A DNA stretch of 64,000 nt from Synaphobranchus kaupii (GCA_029718625.1 CM056383.1:70079101-70143100); one strand, 5' to 3'. Shown: positions 1 to 58,703, counted from the first letter of the stretch. Notes: generated by a model from the letters alone, not told the origin. Numbers and translations: made by a program.

Positions 1-3000
1 TCTTGTACTGACTACACGCTCCTGGCAGCGTGCGCTAGGATTGCAAACAACAGGATACCGCCAAAAACTGAACCCAGACTGACTGAATACTAAATGTCCT
101 TGGCGGTAACCGGAGCTCGTGTTATGAAATGGAGAAGGACAGTTTGCACTAGTCCTGGTGGCTTAGAGCTTATGTGTTTCATCCTTTTTCAGTGAATCAT
201 TTCCTGAAAACTGCATTGTACAGAGTAGTCTATGCATTTTTTTTTTAATGTCGATAAAGTAGTTGTTTATTGAGTTACATGCATTGATATATTGCAGTTT
301 TGTATGCCTTGTCTCGGGATTTTTCAGGTAACATTTTCACAGAATTATAATCAGAAATGTAATGAAAATTGAATGACGTGCAAAAAAAAAAAAAAAAGTG
401 CAATGTAGAGCTCAGCAGAAAGAGTTTGGCTTTCCTCATAAACTTTGTGTAGTGGCGAAAAATACAAATAATGAGAGTTTTTTGGCTTGAAGGTAGCAGC
501 TGGTTTACGGTCGGGTCGTCCGTCAAGAGCCAGGTCCCTCCAAAGCAAAATAAAACAAAAAACAAAAACCCCTGTCAGACGTGGCATTTTAGAAAAATGA
601 ACGATGTGCAGGAAGCCGTCGTCGTCACGCGCGCGTGTCAGCGCTGGAAGCTCTCCTCTCCTCTTTACCCGCGCGCCCAAACAGGCTGCCTGTAAACCCC
701 GACTTTGCACAGCGCAGCCCCAGAGCTGAGGCCTAGAGTGACGCTCCCGGCCAATTGGGAAAAACAGGTTGCAGCACGATAACGGAATAATAATTTACCG
801 AAAAAAGCAAAGGAAATGTAACTGTTTCAATAAATTCTGTTTTAATTCTAACTTATGGTATTCGATGGATCGGGCGTCAGGAAAATGAGCTGTAGGATGG
901 AACTGGAGTAATAATTTTAACGAAAACAAAAGTAATTAAAAAAATTTATGCCTGCCCCCCCCCATACACACACCGTTTTGATCTTTAAAAATTGAAAATG
1001 GAACTACATTTGGATTTCGCTAAGAAGTGCGTGCAGTTCATCATCCGCACCGTTTTTTCTGTTAAACTTCAGTAGCCTCTCAAGCTAATTAAATTCTTTA
1101 TCAAACGAAGACTTTCCGTTTCGTTAATTGGAGAAATTAAACACATCTTGTTGTTGTTCCAACATTGCTCTCTGGTTATCTGTCGTTCAGTGTGCCTGGG
1201 GCCCAGAAAAGCAAGCTTGAGCCGTGTGACATCACCGCTCTTTTGTGTGCGACTGACGGAATGTGAATCTGTGATATTCTCTCACCGCGACCCTACAGGA
1301 ACACTGCGAGACCGCAATACGTCAACCGCACAGCCTGGAGAATGGGAAGTGACTAGAAAATATACAGGCTACCTTGCACTACAGTCCCACCCTGACTAAT
1401 GTACCACATGGTGTGACATTTAATTTCGTTTTCCTGCAGGGGGTCCTGAAACCTTTTCACCAGACATGAGCTCACGCTCTGGGGCTCCTCAATGTGATTG
1501 AGCCCGCTTTGCACCAACCGACTGGCTAATGTTCGCTTGCTACACATACTCCGCCGCTTAACAATGACTTTGCTTGATCTGCAGAACATCGTGTTATAGC
1601 CTAGCTGTCATTATTTATAGTAGTGGTGACGGTACGGTATTGCACCAATTTATTGTGTGTTCAAATTTTCCAGAAACGTAATAAAGGTGTGGATGCTTAA
1701 TTTTTTATATTTTAATCTTGTCAGTTCGACCCATTTCCTTATGAAGTCACTGTCATCTCAGTTTATCTCATTTCAAATAACCTGCATTATTGAACTTGCG
1801 CTTCCGAACTGCCAGCCCAGAAAATAAAAGTGAATTTCCCCACCATTAATTCTTGCAGTCAGAAGAGTTAAAAGCATGGCCGAATTATCACCTCCATGGG
1901 GCACCTGGGTGCCTAAATCATCAGCGACAGCGGCTCACATGCATCATAACTTTAAATGCCATATTAGTCTAAACAGGCTACTCTTTCTCATTTCAAAAAT
2001 GTGACGGTTAGAAAACAAAAGTTGAAGCAGCCTAATGTGAAAACACTAGCTATAGTAGGCTAATTCGATAAAATAGGCTACTCATTGATAGCGAGACAGA
2101 CAGCGGTGCTACAAGTTAGAAAAATAGAGCTAGACCACGGCCTTTAGCTTTAGTAGCTAATAATTATTTAGTCATCTAATAGTCTACACTAAATACGGAA
2201 AATATTCACTAGCTAATTGATAAAAGGTAGCCAGACAGCGGAGCTACAAGATAGAAAAATAGAGCTACCGTAGACTAACGTTACTGTCTTTAGCCTTAGT
2301 TATTAGCCTATTACTAAATACAGAAAATATTCACGTCTATCAGTTCACTTAGCTATGTTAATAGTATGACAGACTTTTTGAAAATTTAATCTCAAAACGA
2401 GCTGAGGGAAGAATAACACTGAAGATTATTTCAACATTTTCAAGCTCGAGCGCTGGCTAGTGAATTTCAAGTTACAATCTGATACAGTCGGCGGTAGGCT
2501 ACAAAAACAGCATTTCAGATAAAATAAATTATTTCTGAAGCAATATCTATGGTTAAATATTGTCACAAATCCATCTTACCTCCGGGGGTTGACTGGCTTT
2601 CCCTCAGTCGCTGTCAAATCGTCAATGGAAACTCTTCTTTCCGTGGTGGTCAGCTAACTCCGAGGTGAGGCAAATGAACATTTCAGTGGTTGACGTGCGG
2701 TTTAATCTAACATTAGCCATTTAGCAATAAATCCCACCCACTCAAACCATGAGCCAATTATATGCAATTGTAGCTAGTGATTTGGCAGCAGAAATATTAA
2801 GTGTTAAGACATCTAAACTTAAGTTTCGAAATTTGAACGCTCGGTCTGGAAAGGGTAAGTTCCCCCTGGCATCGAGGGACCCTGGCAATGTTGCCAGGTG
2901 CCTGCATGAATCCCCTTTTCTTTCTCGCTATCTGTCCCCCAAAAAATTCTGAAACCCCCCAGCTTCAATTAACTCCCATACAATTTTCTCACAATTTGAC

Positions 3001-3490
3001 CCGCATAGGCCCTACCTCCTTTTAAAATCCCCCATCTGTCATTGACATCTATACATTTTACTCTAAAACTTCCCCTATGAATTTTTTTAAAAATACCATA
3101 CATTTAAGGAAAATTCCCCCAGTCTGGCAACTCTGGCCCCTGGGCGCACGCCCAGGATGTCCTTATGGCCCTGGTTAAAGGGCTAGATTTGGGCCCCGAA
3201 CCATTGTTTGGAGACCTCCCTGTTCTATTATGTGGAACGGACAGCAACAACAATAAAAACGTCACAAACTGCTCATTCAGCATTGTACAGGTACTGATTT
3301 GGCACCAAACCCAGTTGCGTACAGTTCAGGGCTGTTAAGGTCAGGGTTTGGTCACGGAAGGGGCAGTCCAGCACAGTGAAGGTTCTACACCCCTGTACTG
3401 CAGTTTTGGGGGTCAAATTTTATTTATAAAATAATTTTGGCACCAAACACAGGGCTGCATATTTCCAGTTCCCACCATAATTTGTTATGT

Positions 3491-3655
3491 CTGTGCAGTT
3501 ATCCAGCTAACTCAGAAATCCTGTTTCTCAGTGCAGTTATGCAGCTAACTCAGTAATCCTGCTTCTCTTACTCAGTGCAGTTATCCAGCTAACTCAGTAA
3601 TCCTGTTTCTCAGTGCAGTTATCCAGCTAACTCAGTAATCCTGCTTTCTGGAACA
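3491..3655. repeat. Imperfect ~45-bp tandem repeat derived from a MITE arm
   Basis: Four copies of a unit containing CAGTTATCCAGCTAACTCAG and AATCCTG are arrayed. The same sequence forms the arm of the hairpin element at 7311-7461, so this looks like a local amplification of one arm. Confidence 0.75.
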
Positions 3656-4008
3656 GGCCCCAGTATCCATTTTATGCCTTTGCACAAAGTCAAATCCAGG
3701 CCACACTTTGCAGAACAAGTGTTTCAGGGTTCTCTCTTTGTGTTTCTGCATTCAGTGTCATGTGTTGAGTACAGTACATGTTGAAATGTTACATACGGTG
3801 CATTCCGTTCAGTTTTATGTTTTCCTGATTTATCCATCATGCGATCTCTTCAGTATCTATGTTTAATTGTAGTAGATGAATGTGATCACTGGTGTGGTCT
3901 GTCTGCTTTCTCTTTTGGTCGTTAAGGCCATTACATACCCGAATATACCTCAGGGGATATAACATTTCAAAATGTATTCATCAGAAACTATAAAACGTAC
4001 TTTAAAAG

Positions 4009-4105
4009 TAGGGGTGGGAAATCTTATCGCAGGTCTCGCAGTGCTGGGCTAAAACAAAAACCTGCATCCACACCGGCCCTTTTCGGATAAGATTCCCCAC
4101 CCCTG
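4009..4105. mobile_element. hAT-like MITE fragment
   Basis: It shares GCTGGGCTAAAACAAAAACC and CACACCGGCCCTTTT with the complete element at 25720-25903. The ends are AGGGGTGGGAAATCTTATC and GATTCCCCACCCCTG. Most of the left arm is missing. Confidence 0.65.
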
Positions 4106-6442
4106 AATTAAAGCTTGGGGCTTAGAAGACTTTGCATTTACACTGTATATCAATCATTACTTAAAATAAAACTATTTGATGTTTTTTTTATTTATTCCTG
4201 GAACGTGTCATAGCAGCACATTAATTAGAGTCCCCAGGCCGTTTGCCGCCTTTCCTCTTTTTCTCAAACCTGCATTTAGCGGAAACAGAGAACTATGCTG
4301 ACATCATTGTTCATATTGTTAGAAAGCCATTTTCTTCAGACGTGCGGGGCCAGCGATTCACAGACCCAATGCTCCACCGCTGTTGATCTTTTGTCCCTGA
4401 TCTCCCATCTTATAAAGGGCATGGACGTAGCAGCATGGAAAGCAGTTGGGAGTTTGGAAAATTATATGGATTTGAACGCACTTGCAGAGACGGTGACAAA
4501 ACCTGCCCCCCCCACCCCATACATATACACACAGGTGCACTTTGCAGCAGGAACACCAAAACAAAAAAACACCACAGAATCTAAACTTGGCAAACTTTTA
4601 ATGGCCACTCTAACCTTGTGGTGTCCACTGGTGACTGATTTGCATTCTAGCCTTTGTCCCAAGTCTCAACATTAATGAATTGCGTGATGTCACAGAGGGT
4701 GCTGTTGAGGGTAGAAAACCGCAGCTTGTTCCCGGTTTCAGTCAGCAGGATGGAGACCTCCAGAACCAGGGATGGACACCTTAATCAATATGGAATGGCA
4801 CTCTACTCTTAGAAGAACTCTATGGTACAGATGTGTGGCCATTTGGTTTGTGAATTTATCTCTTGCCCTAGTTTGATTACAGTACTCTAAAAAGGTTTGT
4901 GTGTAGGCCAAGGTCCAGAGGCAGTCCGTTTATAACTGTATAGATTATGCTTTAGGAACCACAGTTGATGTCAATCAAATAGACTCCCTGCCCTTTAAAT
5001 ATTCCCGCCAAAAAATTTGTTTCGCTCACATAGGCTACACGTCATATTGAGGAAACTAGTTCTGCTCTAACTTCCAATTCATGGAGTCTTTAAAATTACC
5101 AGTTTAGATTTTCCATTGAGTTTCCAGATTATGGGATCATTGAATTTTGAGGATTTGCGTTGAACGAGACCCAGAGGTCTGCTATAGTGCCACAGCACTT
5201 CCAGCGCACAGCAAATTGTGGGGATCAATATCTCAGTGCAGTGCATAATATCAGAAGGAAAATTTCAAAAGCCAAGAGCATACGAGAGCCAAGCAGTGGA
5301 GGGTCTCATTAGCACGTGTAGCCTTTGATTCGATCGGTAACATCACCCCGGGAGGGCCGTTGAATCCGGGTGGGATACCATCGCTTTACGTTAATTTTGT
5401 GACTGCGATGTAGTGCTGCTGTAAACGGTGTGGATCAAACGTTTGGAGCATTGAGACATCTGAGGAGAACAAAAGGCCACACACCTGGAACACACCTGTT
5501 ACCCGCCTCAACGGGCAGCTGGAGGTTGAGGATAAAATCCAATACATATGCAGTAAGCGTTCATCTCTCTTTGGCTCCGTGAGCTTGGGAATTCCTAGGC
5601 CGTGATGTACTTATTTCCAGGTTTTTGCTGATAATAGTATGGAGGATATTTTTTTGCATACTGCATGTCACTAAACCGTATGCATTAAGTAGTATACTGT
5701 ATGCTAGTACACAGTAAACAAGACGCAGTAGATAGGGCTCTGATTCGGACACAGCCCTAGGAAACTTGCCCACTTGCCTGTGGTTTGCTTCGCAGCACTG
5801 CATTTTTCCTGAACCCACACCATTAAGGTGTTAAATAATTGTCCTGGTCATCACCAGGGTTACTTGCTTAAATTTACATTATTTGCTTAGCGGTTGTCCT
5901 TACTCGGGGCAGCCATTTTAGATAACCTCACCTTTCACTTAAGTGAGCCTTTGAATGGAGCCCACTTTGACCTGGAGCCCTCTTCAGTGCAGTGGCACTT
6001 GTATGAGCATGCCTCTCACACAGTACAATAGGCCAGTCTGCCGGAGCATGAACAGAGGCTCCATTTGCACACCAAAACCTCACCAGGATAAGACGCGCTT
6101 TTTCGGGATTTCCCTCACGTCCACCGTGTCGGTTGCATCAAGAATAAGAAGCAGGCTTTGTCCCAGTTACTGTAAGTGTGATTATATGAGCGGATCCTCC
6201 ATTACATGGGCTACTCAGAATAAGAGACTGTTGATCACAAATTTGTGTGAACAGCAGTGACACTTCTTAGACTGGGGACCAGTGTAGATATGTAGCAGCT
6301 CACTTGAGATGCCTTGAATTTTGTAAGTGTAAATTTGATTTTCTTTTAAAAAAAGGGCTTTTTTTTTTTTCTTTCCTCGATCCATTGTATAAAAGCTGAC
6401 ATTGTTTCCAGCCAGCCATCCATGATTTCAATAAAAGACCAT

Positions 6443-6458
6443 TACTGCCCCCTGCTGG
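6443..6458 (-). promoter_or_regulatory. CTCF-like motif
   Basis: The minus strand reads CCAGCAGGGGGCAGTA, a full match to the vertebrate CTCF core CCASYAGRKGGC (from memory). Motif match only. Confidence 0.45.
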
Positions 6459-7310
6459 AGATAACCTGTAGTCCTAAAATTCAAACATTGAACAAGCAGA
6501 TGTCAGATAATATGGAAAGACATCCTTGAATAGCTAGAACAACATCTTCCTATAAATAAAATTTATCTGAATCTATGTCAACTGAAACTAAGGTATCAAT
6601 TTGGCTCCCATCTCCTTCAATATATCTGCCATCAGTACCTTTATTACTCTGTATTGGTGCAAATAATATGCCATGAGGTTCCATATACTTGTCACCAGAC
6701 ATTAGTATTTTATGTGAAAAATTATTTTTGCACTTCCCATGAACAGTGTGTGAAATTGCACATAATCTACTCATTTTCCTGGAGCTCGGCCTCACAGCCA
6801 AAGCCAACCCCCCATGCATTGGATCTCGCTGAGTAAAATTGGAAGTAAAACAATGTTATATCAGAATAAAGACATTTCCTGACACACACAGAAGACAGCA
6901 ATCAGGAAATCGGTCAGTCTGACATATCTATTTCGGTCTCTTCTCCACTCAAGTGCAGTGTTCATCTCTACCTGAGGCTGTTTGACAGATTTTTAGCGGC
7001 TTTTTTTCCATTCTATACTAACTGCGTCCTGGAGATTTATAAAACCCTACAGATGCTTTTCAGCCAGCGGATGACTGACAGCTGCAGTCACATGACCCAA
7101 ATGATGTAATGAAGTCATGAGATCTGAGCAGTCTCACCAAGCACACCCCTTGTGGTTCATGGCTGTCTGACTGCTGCTCTCTCAACCTTGAGCCAAGGCT
7201 GGGCCCGCCAGGCCCATTAATCAATCTGATAAAGATCCATTACATCTGTCTGAGTCATTTAACACCCAATGTTTGGCTCATCACCTGTGGTCTCTTTCAG
7301 TTCTGATTAG

Positions 7311-7461
7311 GGGGTTATTCCACAAAGCAAGATTACTGAGTTAGCTGGATAACTGCACTGAGTAAAATCCGGAACAGCTCTTTTTACTTCACTCCGTGTT
7401 CCAGATTTGGTTCCGGGTTTTCCTCCAGCTAACTCAGTAATCCTGCTTTGTGAAATACCCC
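7311..7461. mobile_element. Hairpin MITE, ~150 bp
   Basis: The ends are inverted copies: GATTACTGAGTTAGCTGG near the left and CCAGCTAACTCAGTAATC near the right, within outer arms GGGGTTATTCCACAAAGCA and TGCTTTGTGAAATACCCC. It has no coding capacity. The superfamily is not assigned. Confidence 0.75.
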
Positions 7462-9258
7462 GCTGCTCAAGTTGTCAAATTGTACACCTAATCCACTGTT
7501 CTCATCACACTGTCCATTATGGTGCAGGTTAGACAGCAACTGGAGTCCCAGCCTTACACCAAACACTGATCACAATAAACTGGAGCACAAATCGGCTCCA
7601 CCATCTAGATGCAGTGACAGACAATTACTTATTAATCTTCCTTTAATTATCTACGCAAACAAAGCAATGGCACTTTGCAGTGTTCAATGGGATCTGCATT
7701 AATTGTTATCTTAATTGTGACCTTGTTAATGTTTAAAAGCACCAGAGATACATCTTACCAAACAGTCCTTAGGAAAGGAATTATTTTTTTCTTCTTTTTA
7801 CGGTTTTCTCAAGGGTCTCTTCACATATAACTGAAACTCTGTGGAAAGGAGACCTCTTATAATCTGCACAATATTACAGATGATATTCTCAGCATGTTTA
7901 ACATAACTGTTTATTTGGAGGTAAAAAAAATAACAAGAAAAAAAAAAACCATCATAGTGTTTTAAAATTGTGGATAAGCAATGACGAGTAGGTGTATGGG
8001 TCCTGTGCAGTCCACATTTACAAATCTGGGGGACACTCTGCTCCTGGCACATCTCACTGAGAACATGATGATCAAAGAGCTTCCATCATAAAATAAGGTA
8101 GAGAGGGGACAGGTAGGTCAGATACACACATCCTGCACCCACTCCCCAAACAGCAGTGATCCAGCTATGGAAAACACACTCATATCCACTTCATTCAAAT
8201 TTAAACAAGGGGAAATTAAACAAATTTGAAACTCCTGCTTGTACTGTTGTTGGGAGGGGGTTGTGTAAATTTGCTGTATCTCTCCAACAGTGTTGTCAAT
8301 GTTTCTGTGTTTCTCTGTTGGCCAGGAAGCAAAGCTACAGCACACCATTGTACATGAGAACACATTTCACACGACACAGAAAATGAGAAATAAAAAAAAC
8401 ATGATAACAAGAAAATCTTCAGTACTGATACCTTCAAAAAGTGTAGCAGGGTGACCAAGAGTGATTTTGAAAGCATGGTAGGCCAACACTTTTAACAAAA
8501 TGAAAAACCACTAAAATGTATTTTTCTTTTTGGTATAGTTTAAGTGCCTGGAAAATGCTGGCATTCCCATACCTTCATATCCATGCAATTAATCCTTCAT
8601 TTCGGAATGCCACCATTCCCACTGCAGACCGCAGCCAATGAATGATCATCACTAACGAAACAAATCTGTACATATTTTAAAAGCCAACGTATCCTTATAA
8701 GGGTGATTCAGTTAAAAAGAAAAAAAAAAAGAAAAAGGTCAAGTAAACGCCAGCAATGAAACCGTCCCTTATGAAAAGCTAACACGTTACAATGTAAAAT
8801 CCAAAACGGATGGCGTTTTAAACCTGTCATGATATACTTCAGATATTAAAAAGGAAATTGACACTTTCACGTGTAATTTTATGCACATGTGAGAGACTAG
8901 TGTAAAAAAAGGGTAAAATAATGTGCAGCAGGGGCCCAGACTGGGTCCGGCACACTTGGTCCGGCAGAGCCACAAGCTCTGCTGGTTTTCACTGTTACCC
9001 ATGATGCAGTTCATTACAAAGTTAACGCACCTAACCGGGTTTCTTGGGTCTAAACTGGTTCCTGAATTTAAGGTGAAAATAAAAAGTCAGCATAACCCTA
9101 AGGACGGACCACCGTCCTCCAGGGAACGATACACTCCACCCCTGATCTACAGCCGATGGATAAAAGTTACATACGACAGTGGCAACACGTGATATGTTTT
9201 GAGACATGCTCCATATCTCAACACATCAAAAATAAATATTCTTCATAATTTTTTAAAT
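7462..9258. other. Flank, nothing recognised
   Basis: AT-rich sequence with poly(A) and poly(T) runs and no coding signal. It might still be part of a long adcy5 3' UTR if the 7910-7915 AATAAA is used. Confidence 0.5.
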
Positions 9259-10269
9259 TTTATTTCACATTTGACCACGTATTGACAATTATTATTATTA
9301 TTTTTTAATTTTTTACTGTGAAGATGGACTACGTGTGTGTGTGTGTGGGGAGGGGCTGTTTTGCAAGACTAACACTGATCCATAAAAAAGGACTGTTGAT
9401 TGAAGGCCACAGAAATGGGGGGGGGGGGGCTTCATTACTACAGTAGGATCTTAAGAGGGTGGGGGCTACAGAAAGGCCTCTTTCTGGAGCAGGTTAGACA
9501 TTCATCGGGTCGTACCATCTGATCCACCTGTGGGGGTGTGTATGTTTGCGGGGGGGGGAGGGGGGATATAATACCTTTGATAGAGTAATACTCTTGAAAA
9601 AGGGGGGCTTGGCTGCAAAAACCACAGCAAACTCCCATAACCAACAGGAACCAACAGTGGGTTCAACCTTTCTGAGTTTTTATACGTTTACGTTGGGGTT
9701 TGCTGTATAGCCTCTCCGAGCTGTTCGTCACCCCTGGCAACAGCTGCAGTCAAAAGGAACCGCAATTTTATATAAACGGTTTCTTTAAAAAGCACATTCA
9801 AGCTGAAGGAGTCCATTTTGAGACGGCTCCATGAAGTACACCCCCCAAATAGGACCACCCCCCCCCCCCCCAAAATAACATGGAAATGATTGCAATACGT
9901 TTCTGTCACCTATGTACATCCAAATACACACTGGTGCTCATACAATTCTCTCTACTATATTATTGTACAAAATATAGAATTTCAAATATCTGCTAGATTT
10001 GTTTTTGGAGTCAAAATACAAAATAACAAAAACATATAAAAAGAAGCTTTACATCGACCTTTTCTTGTATCTGAAAGTGTCTTCAGTTTATGTGTGGGGG
10101 AGGAGGAGACTAAGGGAACGTGGAACAGACCAGCTTACGCCAGTAAACTCTGGCACCCAACTAGGCACACTGTCCACTCTTTGTCCACATTGACCACAAG
10201 CATATGTGCAGGGTAAAATGTTGCACCCAGGAAACAGGTTCAGAAATGGCTGATAACGTTTGTGGCACC

Positions 10270-10908
10270 GTCTGTCATTGTGTGTAAGAGTGGGCCTGTA
10301 CACATGGTTTTGGTCTGTCATTGTGTGTAAGAGTGTGCCTGTACACGTGGTTTTGCTCTGTCGTTGTGTGTAAGAGTGGGCCTGTACACGTGGTTTTGGT
10401 CTGTCATTGTGTGTAAGAGTGGGCCTGTACACGTGGTTTTGGTCTGTCATTGTGTGTAAGAGTGGGCCTTTACACGTGGTTTTGGTCTGTCATTGTGTGT
10501 AAGAGTGGGCCTGTACACGTGGTTTTGGTCTGTCATTGTGTGTAAGAGTGGGCCTTTACACGTGGTTTTGGTCTGTCATTGTGTGTAAGAGTGGGCCTGT
10601 ACATGTGGTTTTGGTCTGTCATTGTGTGTAAGAGTGGGCCTGTACAAGCGGTTTTGGTCTGTCATTGTGTGTAAGAGTGGGCCTGTACACGTGGTTTTTG
10701 GTCTGTCAACGTGTGTAAGAGTGAGCCTGTGGTTTTGGTCTGTCAATGTGTGTAAGAGTGGGCCTGTAACATGGTTTTGGTCTGTCATTGTGTGTAAGAG
10801 TGGGCTTGTACACATGGTTTTGGTCTGTCATTGTGTGTAAGAGTGGGCTTGTACACATGGTTTTGGTCTGTCATTGTGTGTAAGAGTGGGCCTGTACATG
10901 TGGTTTTG
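10270..10908. repeat. 43-bp minisatellite, ~15 copies
   Basis: The unit includes GTCTGTCATTGTGTGTAAGA and GTGGGCCTGTACACGTGGTT. Several units carry the palindromic E-box CACGTG; others have CACATG or lack part of the unit. It lies in the probable 3' UTR. The open frames seen through it on both strands are repeat artefacts. Confidence 0.95.
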
Positions 10909-11185
10909 ACATTGCATTTACTGCACCACTCAACAGCGTACAAAGACGACGTGACTGTGTGCACATATACTGTTGCATATACATATATACATATAAAACG
11001 TCTGTTTTGCACGTATATATGCTTCTTCAGGTCCTTCATGCAGGTTTCTCTCCACTGGAATATTGAAGGGAAATGGCAGAGTTACTCCGTGCATTTAGTG
11101 CTGTATTTGAAGACCGAACAGGGAGCATCGATTTCCTTTCCTCTGTACAAACTGAGGAAACACACGAGGGTTTATCAGTTTGCCG

Positions 11186-11225
<40 letters not shown>

Positions 11226-11228
11226 GTC
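11186..11228. repeat. (TG)n/(TATG)n microsatellite
   Basis: A run of TG dinucleotides followed by TATG units, in the downstream flank about 280 bp beyond the adcy5 stop codon. Confidence 0.9.
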
Positions 11229-11501
11229 TATGCAGCAAGTCTGTGGAATTTCTTTGGTCTCTTCAGATAACCTGGCCACTCCCCATTAGTGTCCTGCCAT
11301 AACAGAGAGGCAGGACCTCCTTCCTTCCTGATCCAATGATTGGTAGGTCTCGGTTAGGGGGTGTTACCCCAATTGTCACGGGGGCGGAGCATATCAGTGT
11401 CAGTCACACAGCTTCCTATAGGTCCCAGTGCCTGATAGGCTGTGGCTTGGCCTGCCCATCCGTGGAGCCATACCCACATAACACAGATGTCCACTTGGGC
11501 G

Positions 11502-56162
<44,661 letters not shown>

Positions 56163-56353
56163 TTAAAATGTAGTCAGATAATCTGCCCTTCCCCCAAACA
56201 GCAAACATTTTATCTCACGTCCCGCAGATCAGACCAGCTCAAACCTGGCCCTGTGGCATCACCACGGAAACCTGTGCAAACACAAACAGCCCAGCTGTGT
56301 GCATGCACGAATATCAAATCCCTTCCCTCATCCCCCTTTTCCCTCCACAACAC

Positions 56354-56809
56354 TGATCTCAGATCAGTGTCCGGGGCTGTGTGCTTTAGTGTTAGCAGAT
56401 CACAGGGCCTGATCTCAGATCAGTGTCCGGGCTGTGTGCTTTAGTGTTAGCTGATGACAGGGCCTGATCTCAGATCAGTGTCCGGGCTGTGTGCTTTAGT
56501 GTTAGCGGATCACAGGGCCTGATCTCAGATCAGTGTACAGGCTGTGTGCTTTAGTGTTAGCGGATCACAGGGCCTGATCTCAGATCAGTGTCCGGGCTGT
56601 GTGCTTTAGTGTTAGCAGATCACAGGGCCTGATCTCAGATCAGTGTCCAGGCTGTGTGCTTTAGTGTTAGCGGATCACAGGGCCTGATCTCAGATCAGTG
56701 TCCGGGCTGCATGCTTTAGTGTTAGCGGATCACAGGGCCTGATCTCAGATCAGTGTCCAGGCTGTGTGCTTTAGCGTTAGCTGATGACAGGGCCTGATCT
56801 CAGACCAGC
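56354..56809. repeat. ~55-bp minisatellite, ~8 copies
   Basis: Units contain CCTGATCTCAGATCAGTGTC and GGCTGTGTGCTTTAGTGTTA. Each contains the short palindrome CTGATCTCAGATCAG. Confidence 0.95.
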
Positions 56810-57470
56810 TGTAGAGCGGACGGGGGTAGTCAGGGGTTACATGCCTCTGACAGTGTGGCAGTATGGCCTCTCCCGCCCGTTTGTCACAGCTTTTAATAAA
56901 GATGGCGCCTCTGACGCCGATACCCTGCCCTCCCACCTTGCTATCGGTTACCATGGTTACCCACGCACAATCCAGCGGTTTTCACTTTTTTTCTTTTTTT
57001 TATAGCACTGGAGTGTCTGATTAAGACATAACAACAGGCCAGGAATAGCCGGCTAATGACTCACTGCTATTAATGTCCGCACACACGCGGTTCTGAGGTT
57101 TTTCTGAGACACGCAAGTCCTCATCACACGATGCATTCAGCAGCACCTGAAACACGACGGACAGGAGAGCGACGCTTTCCACAGAGAAAAGGAACGGAGA
57201 GTTACTCTTTGATCTGGAGTCACGCGCTAAAGAGGGTGCAGAAAAGAGAGAAGCTGCTCTGTGTGACCTCGGCCTCTCAGACTCCTTTAACTCATTCACC
57301 CGCAGGTCAGAGTGAGAAACCGCTAATAGCCAAGGCTCTTTCACGCTGGCCGGTCGGTGACCTCATCGCTCCAATCACCACCCTGAGAAAACAGCAGGCT
57401 GATACAAAAAGAGACGTGTTAATGCTGAGTGTCGCAACATGAACCCCATTTAAAGAGATGTGATTGTGGG

Positions 57471-57552
57471 GTGTCTCGGTGGTGTAGCCTGTAACAGTGA
57501 TGTCGGCGATTTGAATCCAGCCGCGAATTCAAACACAAAAAAAAAAAAAAAC
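57471..57552 (+). mobile_element. Possible short tRNA-like retroelement with A-rich tail
   Basis: GGGGTGTCTCGGTGGTGTAG and GCGATTTGAATCC resemble tRNA A- and B-box regions. An A-rich run follows at 57537-57551. The similarity is weak. Confidence 0.4.
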
Positions 57553-57589
57553 GAACAAAACACCAAAAACAAAAAAAACCAAAGATGAA

Positions 57590-57925
57590 TGAAATGAGAA
57601 TAAAATAAGAAAATGAGATAAGAATGATGATATAGATTGAAATAGATAAGATTGATATAGATTGAAAGAGATAAGATTGATAGATTGAAATAGATAAGAC
57701 TGATATAGATTGAAATAGATAAGATTTACAACATAGATTGAAATAGATAAGATTGATGATATAGAATGACATAGATGAGATTGATGATATAGAATGAAAT
57801 AGATGAGATTGATGATATAGAATGAAATAGATGAGATTGATGATATAGAATGAAATAGATGAGATTGATGATATAGAATGAAATGGATAAGAATGATGAT
57901 ATAAAATAAAAGACATGAGATTTTG
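57590..57925. repeat. ~28-bp AT-rich minisatellite
   Basis: Units resemble GAAATAGATGAGATTGATGA plus TATAGAAT, irregular on the left and regular on the right. It is followed by poly-G (57942-57959) and then poly-C (57999-58012). Confidence 0.9.
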
Positions 57926-58669
57926 ATGATACCTCTGGGAGGGGGGGGGGGGGGGGGGGCAGAAAGAGTGATGAGGTCATGTGCAAATCTGCCACAGCCC
58001 CCCCCCCCCCCCGAAAGATTATGGAATTCCTTCTCTTGAATCACCCTGTATTGCCTTGACAACCTGACCAGAAAGTGCCTAAACCAAAATTGCAGCTGAA
58101 GATGTTATCATATTCTGTTCCCAAGACAAAGAGCTCCTCAGATGTAAATGGCTGCCCATTGGCTCTGCACAGGGGTCTTAGTCATAGACTAGCGCCTCAT
58201 CTCTCTGAACTCAGGGCTGAGATAACAACGTTCTTCCACCTCCAGGTTATTCATAGCCCCCAATATAATCCACACGCCTCCCGCACAGCTGGATTAAAGG
58301 CTCGGCCAATATAATCTCCCAAAAAGCAAGCAGATCTCCAAGCACACGACTGGGACTTTTAAATCAACTCAAACTCTGATGACAGAAATAGGCCTGGACA
58401 AGTGCTGAATGGACCCTTGTCAGTGCCCTCTAATGGCTCTTAGTGTAATTAGTACAATTCTTTTAACCATTTACAACACAGACTATACTGTTGATTATAA
58501 CAAAATGGTTACAATTGACTGGACATAAAACATCACGTCCATACAACTGAAGACAATCCATCTTGGACATTCAAACCAATGAGCTTGAACAGAATGGAGC
58601 AATTAACTTAGAACGTGAGGCTGCAAGACAACAAGAAAAAAACAGTTTTTCTCTGTGTTTCCCTCACTA

Positions 58670-58703
<34 letters not shown>

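Larger units (their letters stand above)
1..7310. other. Downstream flank, no gene recognised
   Basis: Open frames are short (up to about 126 codons) and match no family I know. A CpG-richer patch lies near 610-720. Recognisable items are the MITE fragments at 3491-3655 and 4009-4105 and a CTCF-like motif at 6443-6458, listed separately. The rest is ordinary AT-rich non-coding sequence. Confidence 0.6.
9259..11501 (-). other. adcy5: Probable adcy5 3' UTR (end uncertain)
   Basis: The sequence following the stop codon contains no splice-supported coding region and holds the 43-bp minisatellite. A minus-strand AATAAA lies at 9259-9264 and another at 7910-7915. Either could be the poly(A) signal. 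The extent is a guess; only the stop codon is firm. Confidence 0.35.

Noticed and set aside
2749..2952. Possible small protein-coding frame
   Set aside because: 67 codons, no recognised family, no splice or promoter context.
6550..6819. 89-codon minus-strand frame, possible exon of a neighbouring gene
   Set aside because: No family recognised and no convincing splice-site pair.
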